The position numbers and the translations under genes were made by a program. DNA of 64,000 bases, taken from contig JBBCHM010000001.1 in assembly GCA_037200045.1 (NCBI GenBank), forward strand, positions 1,612,001-1,676,000. Reading direction: 5' to 3'. Positions 20,776 through 29,256 of the stretch are shown here, in pieces. Position 1 is the stretch's first letter. Each line of letters opens with the position of its first letter. This DNA is from Rhizomicrobium sp. (GTDB taxonomy: Bacteria; Pseudomonadota; Alphaproteobacteria; Micropepsales; Micropepsaceae). The notes below the pieces were generated by a model. The model saw only the letters and a program-made list of their open reading frames with translations, was not told the origin of the DNA and ran no database searches.

Positions 20776-22158
20776 CTAGCGCGCCCGCGGCGCGGGCCGC
20801 GGGAAGCGGATGATGGCGCGCAGGCCGGGGGTATTGTCTTCCAGGATCAGGCGCGCGTCGTGCAGCCGCGCCACGGCGGCGACCAGGCTGAGACCGAGGC
20901 CGGTACCGGGCGAGTTGCGGCTGGCTTCGAGGCGGACGAAGCGTTCGACGACGCGCTGGCGTTCCTCGACCGGGATGCCGGGGCCGCTGTCGGCGACGCG
21001 CAGCTCGACGCCTTGCGGCGTTTCGAGCGCGGTGACGGTCACCCGGCCGCCCGACGGGGTGTATTTGATCGCGTTGTCGACGAGGTTGGCGAGCGCCTGG
21101 CTGATCAGGCTGCGATTACCCTCGATCATGGTGGCCCCTGCCGGATCGATCTTGAGGCCGACGCCTTTTTCCTCGGCGAGCGGGGCATAGAGCTCCGCCA
21201 TGTCTTCGGCGATGGGCGCCAGGTCGATCGGTGCCATCTTGCCCCGCCCCACGCCGGCATCGGCCTCGGCGATCAGGAGCAGCGCGTTGAAGGTGGCGAT
21301 GAGCTGGTCGGTCTCCGCGACCGCCGCCTCGATCTCGGGAGCCTGGTTGCTGGCGGGGTCGATGTGGCGCAGCACCGACTCCAGCCGGTTGCGCAACCGA
21401 TTGAGCGGCGTGCGCAGATCATGAGCGACGGAGTCGGTCACCTCGCGCACGCCCTTCATCAACCGCTCGATCCGGTCGAGCATGGCGTTGAGGTTCTCGG
21501 CCAGCGCGTCGAACTCGTCATGCGCGTCGCTGACCGGAACGCGGCGCGTCAGGTCGCCCTCGATGATCTCGGCGCTGGTGCGGTTGATCTGGTCGAGGCG
21601 CGCCAGCATGTTGCGGCTCATCAGTGCTCCACCGATCAGGCCCAAAAGCAGCACGAGGCCGACCGTCCAGGGCAGCGTGGTGGTGAAAAGCCGCTCGGTC
21701 AGGTAGCGCTCATGGACGTCCTGGGCCACGAGCAGGTTGAAGCCGCCGGCCAGCGCGAAGACGCGGCCGCGCGCCTCGCGCGTTTCGAGCTGGTTCTCGA
21801 CGCGGCGCTGGTAGTCGAAATCGACGAAGCTGTTGGGCTTCTCGCCATTGCCGGGCCACGCGTCCAGATTGCCGACGATGGGCTGCTTGTAGCGGTTGGC
21901 CAGAAGATAGAGGCCGGGGCCGCCATGGGCGGAGCGGCTGATCACCACGTCGGCCAGGCCGCGCAGGCCGAGCTGCTGGTACTGCTCGGACAGGCCCGCG
22001 ATCTCGGCGGCGATGATCTGGTCGGTCTGGGCGTCGAGCGCCCGCTTGGTGTTCCAATAGGTGAAGGCGATCAGCGCCGTCACCGAGACGGCGAAGACCG
22101 CGACATAGACGAGGACGATCCGGTAGGCCTGCGTCCTGAGGATGCTCGGTGCACGCAC
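20776..22158 (-). CDS. feuQ: Membrane sensor histidine kinase, FeuQ-like
   Basis: Sensor kinase of 460 residues in the inner membrane. Transmembrane helices lie at about 12-33 and 163-182 and flank a periplasmic sensor domain of roughly 130 residues. A HAMP linker follows, then a HisKA domain with phospho-acceptor His246 (SVAHDLRTPLNRLRNRLE) and an ATPase domain with VADSGPGIP and GTGLGLSLV boxes. The start is GTG at 22158, three bases after the response regulator stop, indicating an operon. The symbol rests on gene order (ccm, degP, regulator, kinase, glnE) as well as domain layout. In Sinorhizobium the pair is known to control cyclic glucan export. The stimulus here is unknown. Confidence 0.85.
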   Translation of the reverse strand: MRAPSILRTQAYRIVLVYVAVFAVSVTALIAFTYWNTKRALDAQTDQIIAAEIAGLSEQYQQLGLRGLADVVISRSAHGGPGLYLLANRYKQPIVGNLDAWPGNGEKPNSFVDFDYQRRVENQLETREARGRVFALAGGFNLLVAQDVHERYLTERLFTTTLPWTVGLVLLLGLIGGALMSRNMLARLDQINRTSAEIIEGDLTRRVPVSDAHDEFDALAENLNAMLDRIERLMKGVREVTDSVAHDLRTPLNRLRNRLESVLRHIDPASNQAPEIEAAVAETDQLIATFNALLLIAEADAGVGRGKMAPIDLAPIAEDMAELYAPLAEEKGVGLKIDPAGATMIEGNRSLISQALANLVDNAIKYTPSGGRVTVTALETPQGVELRVADSGPGIPVEERQRVVERFVRLEASRNSPGTGLGLSLVAAVARLHDARLILEDNTPGLRAIIRFPRPAPRAR

Positions 22159-22161
22159 CGA

Positions 22162-22848
22162 TCACGCCGCCGGGCGCGCCGCGCGTATCATGTAGCCGGC
22201 GCCGCGCACCGTGTGCAGCAGCGCGGTGTCGAAGCCCTTGTCGATCTTCGCGCGCAGGCGCGAGATGTGCACGTCGATCACGTTGGTCTGCGGATCGAAG
22301 TGATATTCCCACACGCTCTCCAGCAGCATGGTGCGGGTCACCACCTGGCTGGCATGGCGCATGAGATATTCGAGCAGGCGGAATTCGCGCGGCTGAAGAT
22401 CGATGGCGGCGCCGGCGCGCTGCGCGGTGCGGGTGAGCAGGTCGAGTTCCAGGTCGCCGACCTGGAGCCTGGTCTTCACCGATTGCGGCGAGCGGCGGCG
22501 CATCAAGGCGTCGATCCGCGCCAGCAATTCGACGAAGGCATAGGGCTTGGTCAGGTAGTCGTCGCCGCCGGCCTTCAGGCCCTTCACCCGGTCGTCGACT
22601 TCCGACAGCGCGCTCAGGAACAGGACGGGCGTGGTGTTGGAGTGCTCGCGCATGTCGGCAACGACCTTCAGGCCGTCGAGCTTGGGCAGCATGCGGTCGA
22701 TGATCGCCACGTCGTAAGGTCGCGACAGCGCCAGCGTCAGGCCGGTCTCGCCGTCGGCGGCGTCGTCGACGACATGGCCCGCTTCCTTCAACCCGTTGAC
22801 GAGGTAGCGCTGGGCTTCCAGGTCGTCTTCCACCACGAGAATGCGCAA
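22162..22848 (-). CDS. feuP: OmpR-family response regulator, FeuP-like
   Basis: Transcription regulator of 228 residues. The receiver domain has acidic residues at 8-9, phospho-accepting Asp51 (VAIIDRMLPKLDG) and the conserved Lys in YLTKPYAF. The winged-helix DNA-binding domain ends with the OmpR signature VDVHISRLRAK-type sequence and LLHTVRGAGYMI. The start codon is TTG at 22848. It is supported by a good GGAGGG ribosome site eight bases upstream and by the family N-terminus MRILVVEDD beginning exactly there. It precedes its cognate kinase by three bases. Position directly after degP matches the conserved alphaproteobacterial order. Confidence 0.92.
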   Translation of the reverse strand: MRILVVEDDLEAQRYLVNGLKEAGHVVDDAADGETGLTLALSRPYDVAIIDRMLPKLDGLKVVADMREHSNTTPVLFLSALSEVDDRVKGLKAGGDDYLTKPYAFVELLARIDALMRRRSPQSVKTRLQVGDLELDLLTRTAQRAGAAIDLQPREFRLLEYLMRHASQVVTRTMLLESVWEYHFDPQTNVIDVHISRLRAKIDKGFDTALLHTVRGAGYMIRAARPAA

Positions 22849-23010
22849 GCGGTCCCTCCACTCTGCAATAGGGTCCGCGCCGGCGGCAGCAACGGGGGGA
22901 TGGGGCCACCACCACCGGCGCGGGGGCCGGGGCCGCGACTTGCGTCACGGACCCGGTACACGTGATATCCGAGGCCTTCGCTCCGGATAATTCGTTTTCG
23001 TCTCGCCCCC

Positions 23011-24567
23011 TCAGGCTTGTCCGATGTCCACGGCGACGAAACGGGTGCCGCCCTGGGTCGCGACGAGAAGCAGGACAGATTTATGGCCGGCTGAGCGCGC
23101 GGCCGCGATCTCGGCCAGCACGTCGCGCGGATTGCGCACCGGCTTGTTGGCGACCGAGAGCACGACATCGCCCGGCTGGATGCCCTTGTCGCCGGCATCG
23201 CTGTTGGGATCGACGCGGGTGACGAGCACGCCGTCGATGGCGGCGTCGATGTTGAAGTTGCGCCGCGCTTCCGGCGTCACCGAGGCGAGGCCGAGGCCCA
23301 TCGCCTGGGCTTGGTTGCCGCCCATCGTCTGGGCGCCGTCATTGTTGTCCGGATCGTCGTTGGAGGCGACGCGCTGGTCGGGGCGCGCCCCGATCTTGGC
23401 GGTGATGTTCTTCTGCGTGCCGCCGCGCAGCACCGTGAAGGTCGCCGAGGCGCCGGCTGGCAGCGAGGCGATGTGGCGCGTCAGGTCGCGCGAATCCTCG
23501 ACATTGCGGCCGTTGAGCGCCACCACGACGTCGCCCTGCTGGAAGCCGGCCAGCGCGGCGGGACCGCCGGGCACGACCTGGGCGACGATGGCGCCCTTGG
23601 GATCGGCGATGCCGAGCGAAGCCGCGATGTCGGGCGTGATGCTCTGGATGTTCACGCCCAGATAGCCGCGGTCGACATGCCCGTGGCTCTGAAGCTGCGC
23701 GATCACGTCGTGGATGGTGGAGGCCGGAATGGCGAAGCCGATGCCGACGCTGCCGCCCGAGGGCGAGAAGATCATCGAATTCATGCCGATGACCTGGCCG
23801 CGCAGGTCGAAGGTCGGGCCGCCGGAATTGCCGCGGTTGATCGGCGCGTCGATCTGGATGAAGTCCGTATACGGACCGTTTCCGATGTCACGGCCGAGCG
23901 ACGACACGATGCCGGCGGTGACGGAGTTGGAAAGGCCGAACGGATTGCCGACCGCGACCACCCAGTCGCCGACGCGGACCTGGCGATCGTCGCCGAATTC
24001 GACGGTGGGCAGCGGCTTGTCGCTCTTGATCTTGAGCAGGGCGACGTCGGTCAGCGCGTCGCTGCCGATCAGCTTGGCGTCGAAGCTGCGCCCGTCGGGC
24101 AGCTTGACGGTGATCTTGTGCGAATTCTCGATGACGTGGTTGTTGGTCACGACGAGGCCGCCCTTGTCGATGATGAAGCCCGAGCCGGCGGAGATCGCCT
24201 TGCGCGGCGTGGTGGGACGGCCCTGGCCCTGGCCGTACTGGTTGAAGAAGTCGCGAAGCTGCGGCGGCAGATCGTCGTTCGCGACCGGGCTGGTATCGAC
24301 CGTTTCGGCGGTGATGGTGACGACGGCGGGGCTCACCCGCTCGACGAGGTCGGCGAAGCTGAACGGCGCGCCGTTCTCCAGCATGCGCGGCGGGGCGCTG
24401 CGGACCGGCTCGGCGGCGGCGAATTGGCGCGGCGCGGTGTCGTTGACCGGGCGGACGCCAGGCACCAGCGCGAAGGCGCTCAGACCGATCAGGACGACAG
24501 CGGCGGCCGTGCCCATGGCGATGGCGTGGCGGTGGCGCTTGATGGGATGGGGCTTGGGGTCGTTCAT
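23011..24567 (-). CDS. degP: Periplasmic serine protease/chaperone DegP (HtrA)
   Basis: Degrades or refolds misfolded envelope proteins. The 518-residue protein has an uncleaved anchor or signal segment (15-38). The trypsin-like domain has the catalytic triad His144 (TNNHVIE), Asp174 (LTDVALL) and Ser248 (RGNSGGPT). Two PDZ domains follow (about 290-380 and 425-515), each with a GDVV element. A Gln/Asn/Gly-rich linker lies between the PDZ domains. AGGAG precedes the ATG. It is encoded between ccmH and the FeuP-like regulator, as in rhizobia. The 132-base upstream gap is the only space for its own promoter, which was not resolved. Confidence 0.96.
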   Translation of the reverse strand: MNDPKPHPIKRHRHAIAMGTAAAVVLIGLSAFALVPGVRPVNDTAPRQFAAAEPVRSAPPRMLENGAPFSFADLVERVSPAVVTITAETVDTSPVANDDLPPQLRDFFNQYGQGQGRPTTPRKAISAGSGFIIDKGGLVVTNNHVIENSHKITVKLPDGRSFDAKLIGSDALTDVALLKIKSDKPLPTVEFGDDRQVRVGDWVVAVGNPFGLSNSVTAGIVSSLGRDIGNGPYTDFIQIDAPINRGNSGGPTFDLRGQVIGMNSMIFSPSGGSVGIGFAIPASTIHDVIAQLQSHGHVDRGYLGVNIQSITPDIAASLGIADPKGAIVAQVVPGGPAALAGFQQGDVVVALNGRNVEDSRDLTRHIASLPAGASATFTVLRGGTQKNITAKIGARPDQRVASNDDPDNNDGAQTMGGNQAQAMGLGLASVTPEARRNFNIDAAIDGVLVTRVDPNSDAGDKGIQPGDVVLSVANKPVRNPRDVLAEIAAARSAGHKSVLLLVATQGGTRFVAVDIGQA

Positions 24568-24699
24568 CTGACTCTCCTGGACCGGCGGTCACTCCGCCAA
24601 GTACACGATCTACGTTGCTTAATTCCTACTGTATCATTAACTCGCCGTAATGAACCGGTGCAGCCCGGGAGTCTCGCGCATTCGTGACTGGTGGCTGGT

Positions 24700-25098
24700 T
24701 CAGGCCTCGCCTGTTCGGCTGGACCGGACAACAACCCAAATGGCGACGCCCGCGGCCGTTATCAAGACCAGAAAAGGTGTCAGCCATAAGGCGTAAGTGT
24801 TCGCGTCGAACGGCGGCTGCATCAGGATAACATCGCCGTAACGCGCGACGAGGAACTGCTTGATGTCGTCGTTGCTCTCGCCGGCCGCGATATGGGCGCG
24901 GATCAGGGCGCGCAGATCGGCGGCGAGCGGCGCGTTGGATTCGTCGATCGACTCGCCCTGGCAGACCATGCAGCGCAGTTCCTTCTGCAAGGCGCGGGCG
25001 CGCGCTTCCTGCGCCGGATCGGACAGCGTTCCCGGTGCCGGCGCGGCGGACGCCGCCGCCGATATCAGCAACAGCAGCGCGGCGAGGATCGTCCTCAT
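24700..25098 (-). CDS. ccmH: Cytochrome c maturation protein CcmH (CycL)
   Basis: Thiol-redox component that prepares apocytochrome cysteines for heme ligation; periplasmic face of the inner membrane. The 132 residues comprise a signal peptide (1-18) and the active-site motif LRCMVCQGESIDES with Cys43 and Cys46. A three-helix domain and a C-terminal membrane helix (about 105-125) follow. The ATG at 25098 overlaps the ccmF stop (ATGA). This is the short alphaproteobacterial CcmH/CycL type without a fused CcmI domain. The gene ends a ccmE-ccmF-ccmH operon. Confidence 0.95.
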   Translation of the reverse strand: MRTILAALLLLISAAASAAPAPGTLSDPAQEARARALQKELRCMVCQGESIDESNAPLAADLRALIRAHIAAGESNDDIKQFLVARYGDVILMQPPFDANTYALWLTPFLVLITAAGVAIWVVVRSSRTGEA

Positions 25099-27017
25099 TC
25101 GGCGGGGACCGCGACCGCGTCGGGAACGCCGCGCCGGCTGCGCAGGCGGCCGGCGAGCGAGGCGAAGCCGCCGAGCGCCATCACCACCGCGCCCAGCCAG
25201 ATGAACGGCGCCAGCGGATTGACATAGGCACGGAGGGTCCAGTGCGTATCGTCGCGCCGGTCGCCGAGCGCGAGATAAAGATCGGCCAGGATCGTGGTGC
25301 GGATCGCGGTCTGGATGGTTTCCTGCCGTTCGGCGGGGAAGATCCGGCGCTCGGGATGCATGACCGCGATGGCCCGGCCGTCGCTCAGCACCGTCACATC
25401 GGCATGCGCCGCCTGGTAGTTGGGCCCCTGCACCCCGCGCACGCCGTCGAGCCGAAGCGTGTAGCCGCCGACATGCATGCTCTCGCCGAATTTCAGGACT
25501 TCGAGACCCTCGCTTTTCCACAGCGTGGTGCCGGCGATGCCGATCAGCGTCACGGCGAGGCCGGCATGGGCGAGCGCCGAGGCGAAAGCCCCGATGCGCG
25601 CGGCGCGCCAGTTGAGTTTTGCAAGGTCGATGGCGCTCGACGCGATCAGCCAGGCGGCGAGGCCGAACATCGCGGCGCCGGTCAGCGTATGCGGCGACGT
25701 GAAGGCGAGAACCGAAATCGCGACGACGAGCGCGATGCCGAAAGCCGGCGCCAGCGTGCGCAGCGCCTGGCGCAGATCGCCCTTCTGCCAGGAGAGCCGG
25801 GGTCCGAACGGGACCAGCAGGAGCAAGAGGCCGAAGATCGGCGCGAAGGTGATCGCGAAATAGGGCGGCCCAACGGAAAGCTTGGTTCCGGTCAGCGAGT
25901 CGAGCACCAGCGGATAGAGCGTGCCGATGAAGACGGTCGCGGCCGCGGCGGTGAGGAAGACGTTGTTGATCAGCAGCGAGGTCTCGCGGCTGACGATCTC
26001 GAAATGCGTCCCCTCCTCCAGCTTGGGCGCGCGCCAGGCGAACAGCGCCAGGGCGCCGCCGATGGCGGTGAAGATCAGCGCGAGGATGTAAAGCCCGCGC
26101 GTCGGGTCCTTGGCGAAGGAATGCACCGAGGACAGCACGCCGGAGCGCACCAGGAACGTGCCGATCAGGCTGAGCGAGAAGGCCGCGATGGCGAGCAGCA
26201 GCGACCAGGAGCGGAAGGCGCCGGTGCGCTCGGTGGCGAGCGCGGAATGGAGCAGCGCGGTGGCGACCAGCCAGGGCATCAGCGAGGCATTCTCCACCGG
26301 GTCCCAGAACCAGAAGCCGCCCCAGCCCAGATCGTAATAGGCCCACCAGCTTCCTAGCGCGATGCCGAGCGTCAGCGCGATCCACGCCACCAGCATGAAG
26401 GGCCGCGCCGCGCGCGCCCAATCACGCTCTTGCGCGATCAGCGCCGACGCCGCGAAGGAGAACGCCGCGGAAAGCCCGACATAGCCGATGTAGAGCACCG
26501 GCGGATGGATCGCGAGGCCCGGATCCTGCAGCAGCGGATTGAGTCCCGCGCCTTCGAACGGCGCCGGATCGAGGCGCAGGAAGGGATTCGACGTAAAGAG
26601 AATGAAGAGGATGAAAGCGGCGGCGATCAAACCCTGGACGCCGAGCGCGCCGCTGACAAGGCGTTCGCCGCCGCGGCGGCTGAGCGCGACGGCGCCGGAA
26701 TAGAGCGCCAGCACCAGCACCCACAGCATCATGGAGCCTTCGTGGTTTCCCCACACGCCGGAGATCTTGTAGATCAAGGGCTTCAGCGTGTGCGAATTCT
26801 GCGCCACGTTGAGGATCGAGAAATCATCGGTCACCGAGGCATAGGTCAGCGCGCCGAAGGACAGGCCGACGAAGACAAGCAGTCCCAGCGACGCGGTAGT
26901 CGCCACGCGGCGCGCGAGTTCGGATTTGGGGCGCGTGCCGGCGAGCCCCGTCATCGCCTGCACGAGGGCCAGCGCCAGCGCGAGGCAGAGCGCCAGAAGG
27001 CCGATCTCGCCGGTCAT
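25095..27017 (-). CDS. ccmF: Cytochrome c heme lyase subunit CcmF (CycK)
   Basis: Large integral membrane protein that receives heme from CcmE and attaches it to apocytochrome c. It has 640 residues with many hydrophobic helices and the heme-handling WWD-type stretch WGGFWFWDPVENASLMPWL. Conserved histidines include the one in NHEGSMMLWV near residue 90 and PPVLYIGYVG. The start at 27017 was chosen because it begins the family N-terminus (MTGEIGLLALCLAL). The frame is open for 93 more codons, but those residues are antisense-like shadow of ccmE. It begins 10 bases after ccmE and overlaps ccmH by four bases. Confidence 0.96.
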   Translation of the reverse strand: MTGEIGLLALCLALALALVQAMTGLAGTRPKSELARRVATTASLGLLVFVGLSFGALTYASVTDDFSILNVAQNSHTLKPLIYKISGVWGNHEGSMMLWVLVLALYSGAVALSRRGGERLVSGALGVQGLIAAAFILFILFTSNPFLRLDPAPFEGAGLNPLLQDPGLAIHPPVLYIGYVGLSAAFSFAASALIAQERDWARAARPFMLVAWIALTLGIALGSWWAYYDLGWGGFWFWDPVENASLMPWLVATALLHSALATERTGAFRSWSLLLAIAAFSLSLIGTFLVRSGVLSSVHSFAKDPTRGLYILALIFTAIGGALALFAWRAPKLEEGTHFEIVSRETSLLINNVFLTAAAATVFIGTLYPLVLDSLTGTKLSVGPPYFAITFAPIFGLLLLLVPFGPRLSWQKGDLRQALRTLAPAFGIALVVAISVLAFTSPHTLTGAAMFGLAAWLIASSAIDLAKLNWRAARIGAFASALAHAGLAVTLIGIAGTTLWKSEGLEVLKFGESMHVGGYTLRLDGVRGVQGPNYQAAHADVTVLSDGRAIAVMHPERRIFPAERQETIQTAIRTTILADLYLALGDRRDDTHWTLRAYVNPLAPFIWLGAVVMALGGFASLAGRLRSRRGVPDAVAVPAE

Positions 27018-27027
27018 CTTCTCTTGC

Positions 27028-27471
27028 TCATTGGGGGCCTTCCTTCCAGCGTCCCGCTTTCTTGAGCGCGGCCACGACCTCGGGCGGCATGTAGCGCTCG
27101 TCATGCTTGGCAAGCACTTCGCTGGCGTCGAACGTGCCGGCCTCGTCGATGGCGCCGAGCGCGACCACGCCCTGGCCCTCGCGGAACAGCGCCGGCAGCA
27201 CGCCGTGGAAGCGCACCGGCACCTGCGCCCTGCCGTCGGTGACGGCGAAGCGGACGTCGGCGCCGGGACCGCGGTCGACGCTATGCACGACCACAAGACC
27301 GCCGATGCGGAAATTCACCCCGGCCTGGACATGCTTGGCGAAGACGTCGCTCGGACTGTAAAAGTAGAGAACGTTATCCTTGAGCGCGAAGACGACGAGC
27401 ACGGCCGCGACCCCGCCGGCGACCACCAGGGTCGCGGCGAAGGCAAAACGGCGGCGCTGTTTGGCGTTCAT
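27028..27471 (-). CDS. ccmE: Heme chaperone CcmE (CycJ)
   Basis: Membrane-anchored periplasmic chaperone that binds heme covalently and delivers it to CcmF. It has 147 residues: a basic N-terminus (NAKQRRR), one membrane anchor (about 9-30) and an OB-fold domain. The heme-binding His123 and axial Tyr127 lie in LAKHDERYMPPE. It is the first gene of the operon ccmE-ccmF-ccmH. In many alphaproteobacteria ccmI (cycH) precedes it, but here the upstream neighbours are divergent lipoprotein genes, so ccmI has moved or is missing. A divergent promoter region of about 120 bases separates them. Confidence 0.96.
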   Translation of the reverse strand: MNAKQRRRFAFAATLVVAGGVAAVLVVFALKDNVLYFYSPSDVFAKHVQAGVNFRIGGLVVVHSVDRGPGADVRFAVTDGRAQVPVRFHGVLPALFREGQGVVALGAIDEAGTFDASEVLAKHDERYMPPEVVAALKKAGRWKEGPQ

Positions 27472-27590
27472 CGGGTGTTCGGTTGTGCGGGCGGCGCGGA
27501 CTATACTGAGCCGACGCGGGCAAACCAAATATCGGCCGCTCTTCCGCCCAATTTGTCGCGCAGGCTTTGCCCATCCCAGGGGATCGTTCC

Positions 27591-28166
27591 ATGACCAGGA
27601 TCAAACTCGTGCTTGCGCTTGCGGCGACGTTGGCGCTTTCGGCCTGCTATCCGCCGACGACCGGCCATCCGCTTGGGACCACTGCGGGGATCAAGCCGGA
27701 CCCGGTCCTGACGGGCACCTGGAAAGGGACGAATTCGGACGGCAAGCCGTTCTATCTGCATCTGCTCCAGCAGAGCGACGGCACGCTCGCGGCGGTGATC
27801 GTCGAGTCCGGGCCGAAGGCGGAAGACTGGAACGTCGTGACCGCGACCACCGCGACGCTGGGCGCCAACCGCTATATGAACGCGCGGCTGCTGTGGACCA
27901 ACGGCAAGCCGGAAAACGCGCCGGCGGGCACGGTGCCCGTCCTCTACCGGCTGGACGCCAAGGGCGTGCTGACCTTTTCGCTGATGGACGAGGACGCGGT
28001 GAAGGCGGCGATCGCGGCCGGCAAGATCAAGGGCACCGTCGAAAAGGGCCAGTGGGGCGACGTGACGATCACCGCCGACCCGAAGGCGCTCGACGCCTAT
28101 TTCGCCGCGCCGGGCGCGGCCAAGCTGTTTTTGCAGCCGTTCTTCACCGTGCGCAAGGTGGAGTGA
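27591..28166 (+). CDS. Predicted lipoprotein, first of a tandem pair
   Basis: A 191-residue lipoprotein with the lipobox LSAC placing the modified cysteine at residue 19. The mature part contains LTGTWKGTNSDGKPFYLHLLQ, TLGANRYMNARLLW and GTVPVLYRLDAKGVLTFSLMDEDAVKAAI. All three recur with changes in the next gene, so the two are paralogues. The beta-rich look suggests a small ligand-binding or lipocalin-like fold, but no family is recognised. The ATG is preceded by CAGGGG. The next gene starts four bases after the stop, so they form an operon. It is divergent from ccmE. Confidence 0.8.
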   Translation: MTRIKLVLALAATLALSACYPPTTGHPLGTTAGIKPDPVLTGTWKGTNSDGKPFYLHLLQQSDGTLAAVIVESGPKAEDWNVVTATTATLGANRYMNARLLWTNGKPENAPAGTVPVLYRLDAKGVLTFSLMDEDAVKAAIAAGKIKGTVEKGQWGDVTITADPKALDAYFAAPGAAKLFLQPFFTVRKVE

Positions 28167-28170
28167 GGCG

Positions 28171-28758
28171 ATGAGGCTCGCCGTCGGCGTCTGCGCCATG
28201 CTTCTCGCGCTCGTCCTCGCGGGCTGCGTCGCGGTGAAGGAGCCGGTCGGCACCAGCGTCGGCTATGTCAACGATCCGGCGCTGGAAGGCACTTGGCGCG
28301 GCAAGTCGGACAAGGACCGCGCCGAAGGCTATTACCACGTCATCCTCAACGCCGATGCCACGCTGACGGTGGTCGGATTCGCGCCGAAGAACGGGGACGA
28401 CAAGGCGTCCTGGGGCACGCTGACGCTGACGACGGTGACGCTGGGCGCCAATCACTACATGAACGTCCGCGAGACCGGCGAAGATGGCGGGCCGCCGAAG
28501 GACAAAATCGCGGGCCAGAGCATCCCCCTCCTCTACCGGATCGAGGGCGACAGGCTGGCGCTGTTCACGCTGGACGAAAAGAAGGTCACGGCCGCGATCC
28601 GCGCGGGGAAGATCGAGGGCACGATCACGCCGAACAAGGTGGGCGCGATGAGCTTCGATTCGGTGGCGATCACGGCGGACGGTCCGCATCTGGACGCCTA
28701 TCTCAAGCAGGCCGACGCGCCGGATCTGTTCGAACCGGTGATGGAGATGCATCGGTGA
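28171..28758 (+). CDS. Predicted lipoprotein, second of a tandem pair
   Basis: A 195-residue lipoprotein with lipobox LAGC and modified Cys19. It shares the framework of the preceding gene: LEGTWRGKSDKD, TLGANHYMNVRETGE, IPLLYRIEGDRLALFTLDEKKVTAAI and a final DAYLKQA segment. Tandem duplication followed by divergence is the simplest explanation. It ends at 28758, just before a short G/C-rich palindromic repeat at 28779-28800 that may act as its terminator. Function unknown; both proteins should be membrane-tethered on the periplasmic side. Confidence 0.8.
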   Translation: MRLAVGVCAMLLALVLAGCVAVKEPVGTSVGYVNDPALEGTWRGKSDKDRAEGYYHVILNADATLTVVGFAPKNGDDKASWGTLTLTTVTLGANHYMNVRETGEDGGPPKDKIAGQSIPLLYRIEGDRLALFTLDEKKVTAAIRAGKIEGTITPNKVGAMSFDSVAITADGPHLDAYLKQADAPDLFEPVMEMHR

Positions 28759-28778
28759 CGGCATCGCTTTCATTACTG

Positions 28779-28800
28779 CCCTCCCCTCGAGGGAGGGTCG
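28779..28800. repeat. Partial copy of the GGGGAGG palindromic repeat (family C)
   Basis: Short palindrome CCCTCCCC-tcga-GGGAGGG followed by TCG, between the second lipoprotein stop and the convergent gene at 28808. It resembles the cores found at 51671-51697 and, more extensively, at 47698-47802 and 48241-48353. Lying between convergent genes, it may serve as a bidirectional terminator. Confidence 0.5.
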
Positions 28801-28807
28801 ACTCATT

Positions 28808-29149
28808 CTAATGCCCGCTCTTGTGCAGGATCTCGCCCGCGAGGCCGGTCTCGTAGGCAAGGCCCTCCGCCGTGAGAATCATCTCGCGCGGATAGTCGGC
28901 GCGGGCGAGGCCCTTGCGGGTCAGCGCGTTCCACACCGCCTCGTTGTAGAGCCCAGTCGCGTCCTTGCCGGCGACCACGGCGTCGCCCAGGTGGAAGTGA
29001 TCGCCATGCGCATTGGGAAACTGCGCGATGCGAACCTCGCCGCTGGGGAGCACGCCGCCGGCGCCGGGAATCGCGGCAATGGCCTGCAGCAGGGTCAATG
29101 TCCGGAGCTGCAGCGGGTTCAGTTTGAGCGGGTTGTGTTTCGGCGGCAT
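28808..29149 (-). CDS. Uncharacterised small protein (113 aa)
   Basis: A soluble protein I do not recognise. It begins MPPKHNPLKLNPLQLRTLTLLQ, suggesting a winged-helix-like first helix. It continues with IPGAGGVLPSGEVRIAQFPNAHGDHFHLGDAVVAGKDATGL, rich in His and Gly. The end is TRKGLARADYPREMILTAEGLAYETG, which looks like the end of a small DNA-binding or regulatory domain. CAGGAA precedes the ATG at 29149. It is convergent with the lipoprotein operon and divergent from the CoA transferase. It probably belongs to a conserved alphaproteobacterial family of unknown function. Confidence 0.65.
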   Translation of the reverse strand: MPPKHNPLKLNPLQLRTLTLLQAIAAIPGAGGVLPSGEVRIAQFPNAHGDHFHLGDAVVAGKDATGLYNEAVWNALTRKGLARADYPREMILTAEGLAYETGLAGEILHKSGH

Positions 29150-29256
29150 GGCGGTTCCTGGCGACGACCCCGCTCCTTTGGCATGGAAGGCGGCGCCATG
29201 CAATTTCCGGCACGGGCGCTATAGTCGCCGCCGCATTCCAGAAGGGTTCGAGCGCC

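Noticed and set aside
19891..22965. Plus-strand open frame of 1024 codons
   Set aside because: Antisense to the cytochrome-like gene and the FeuQ/FeuP-like pair, whose motifs are clear.
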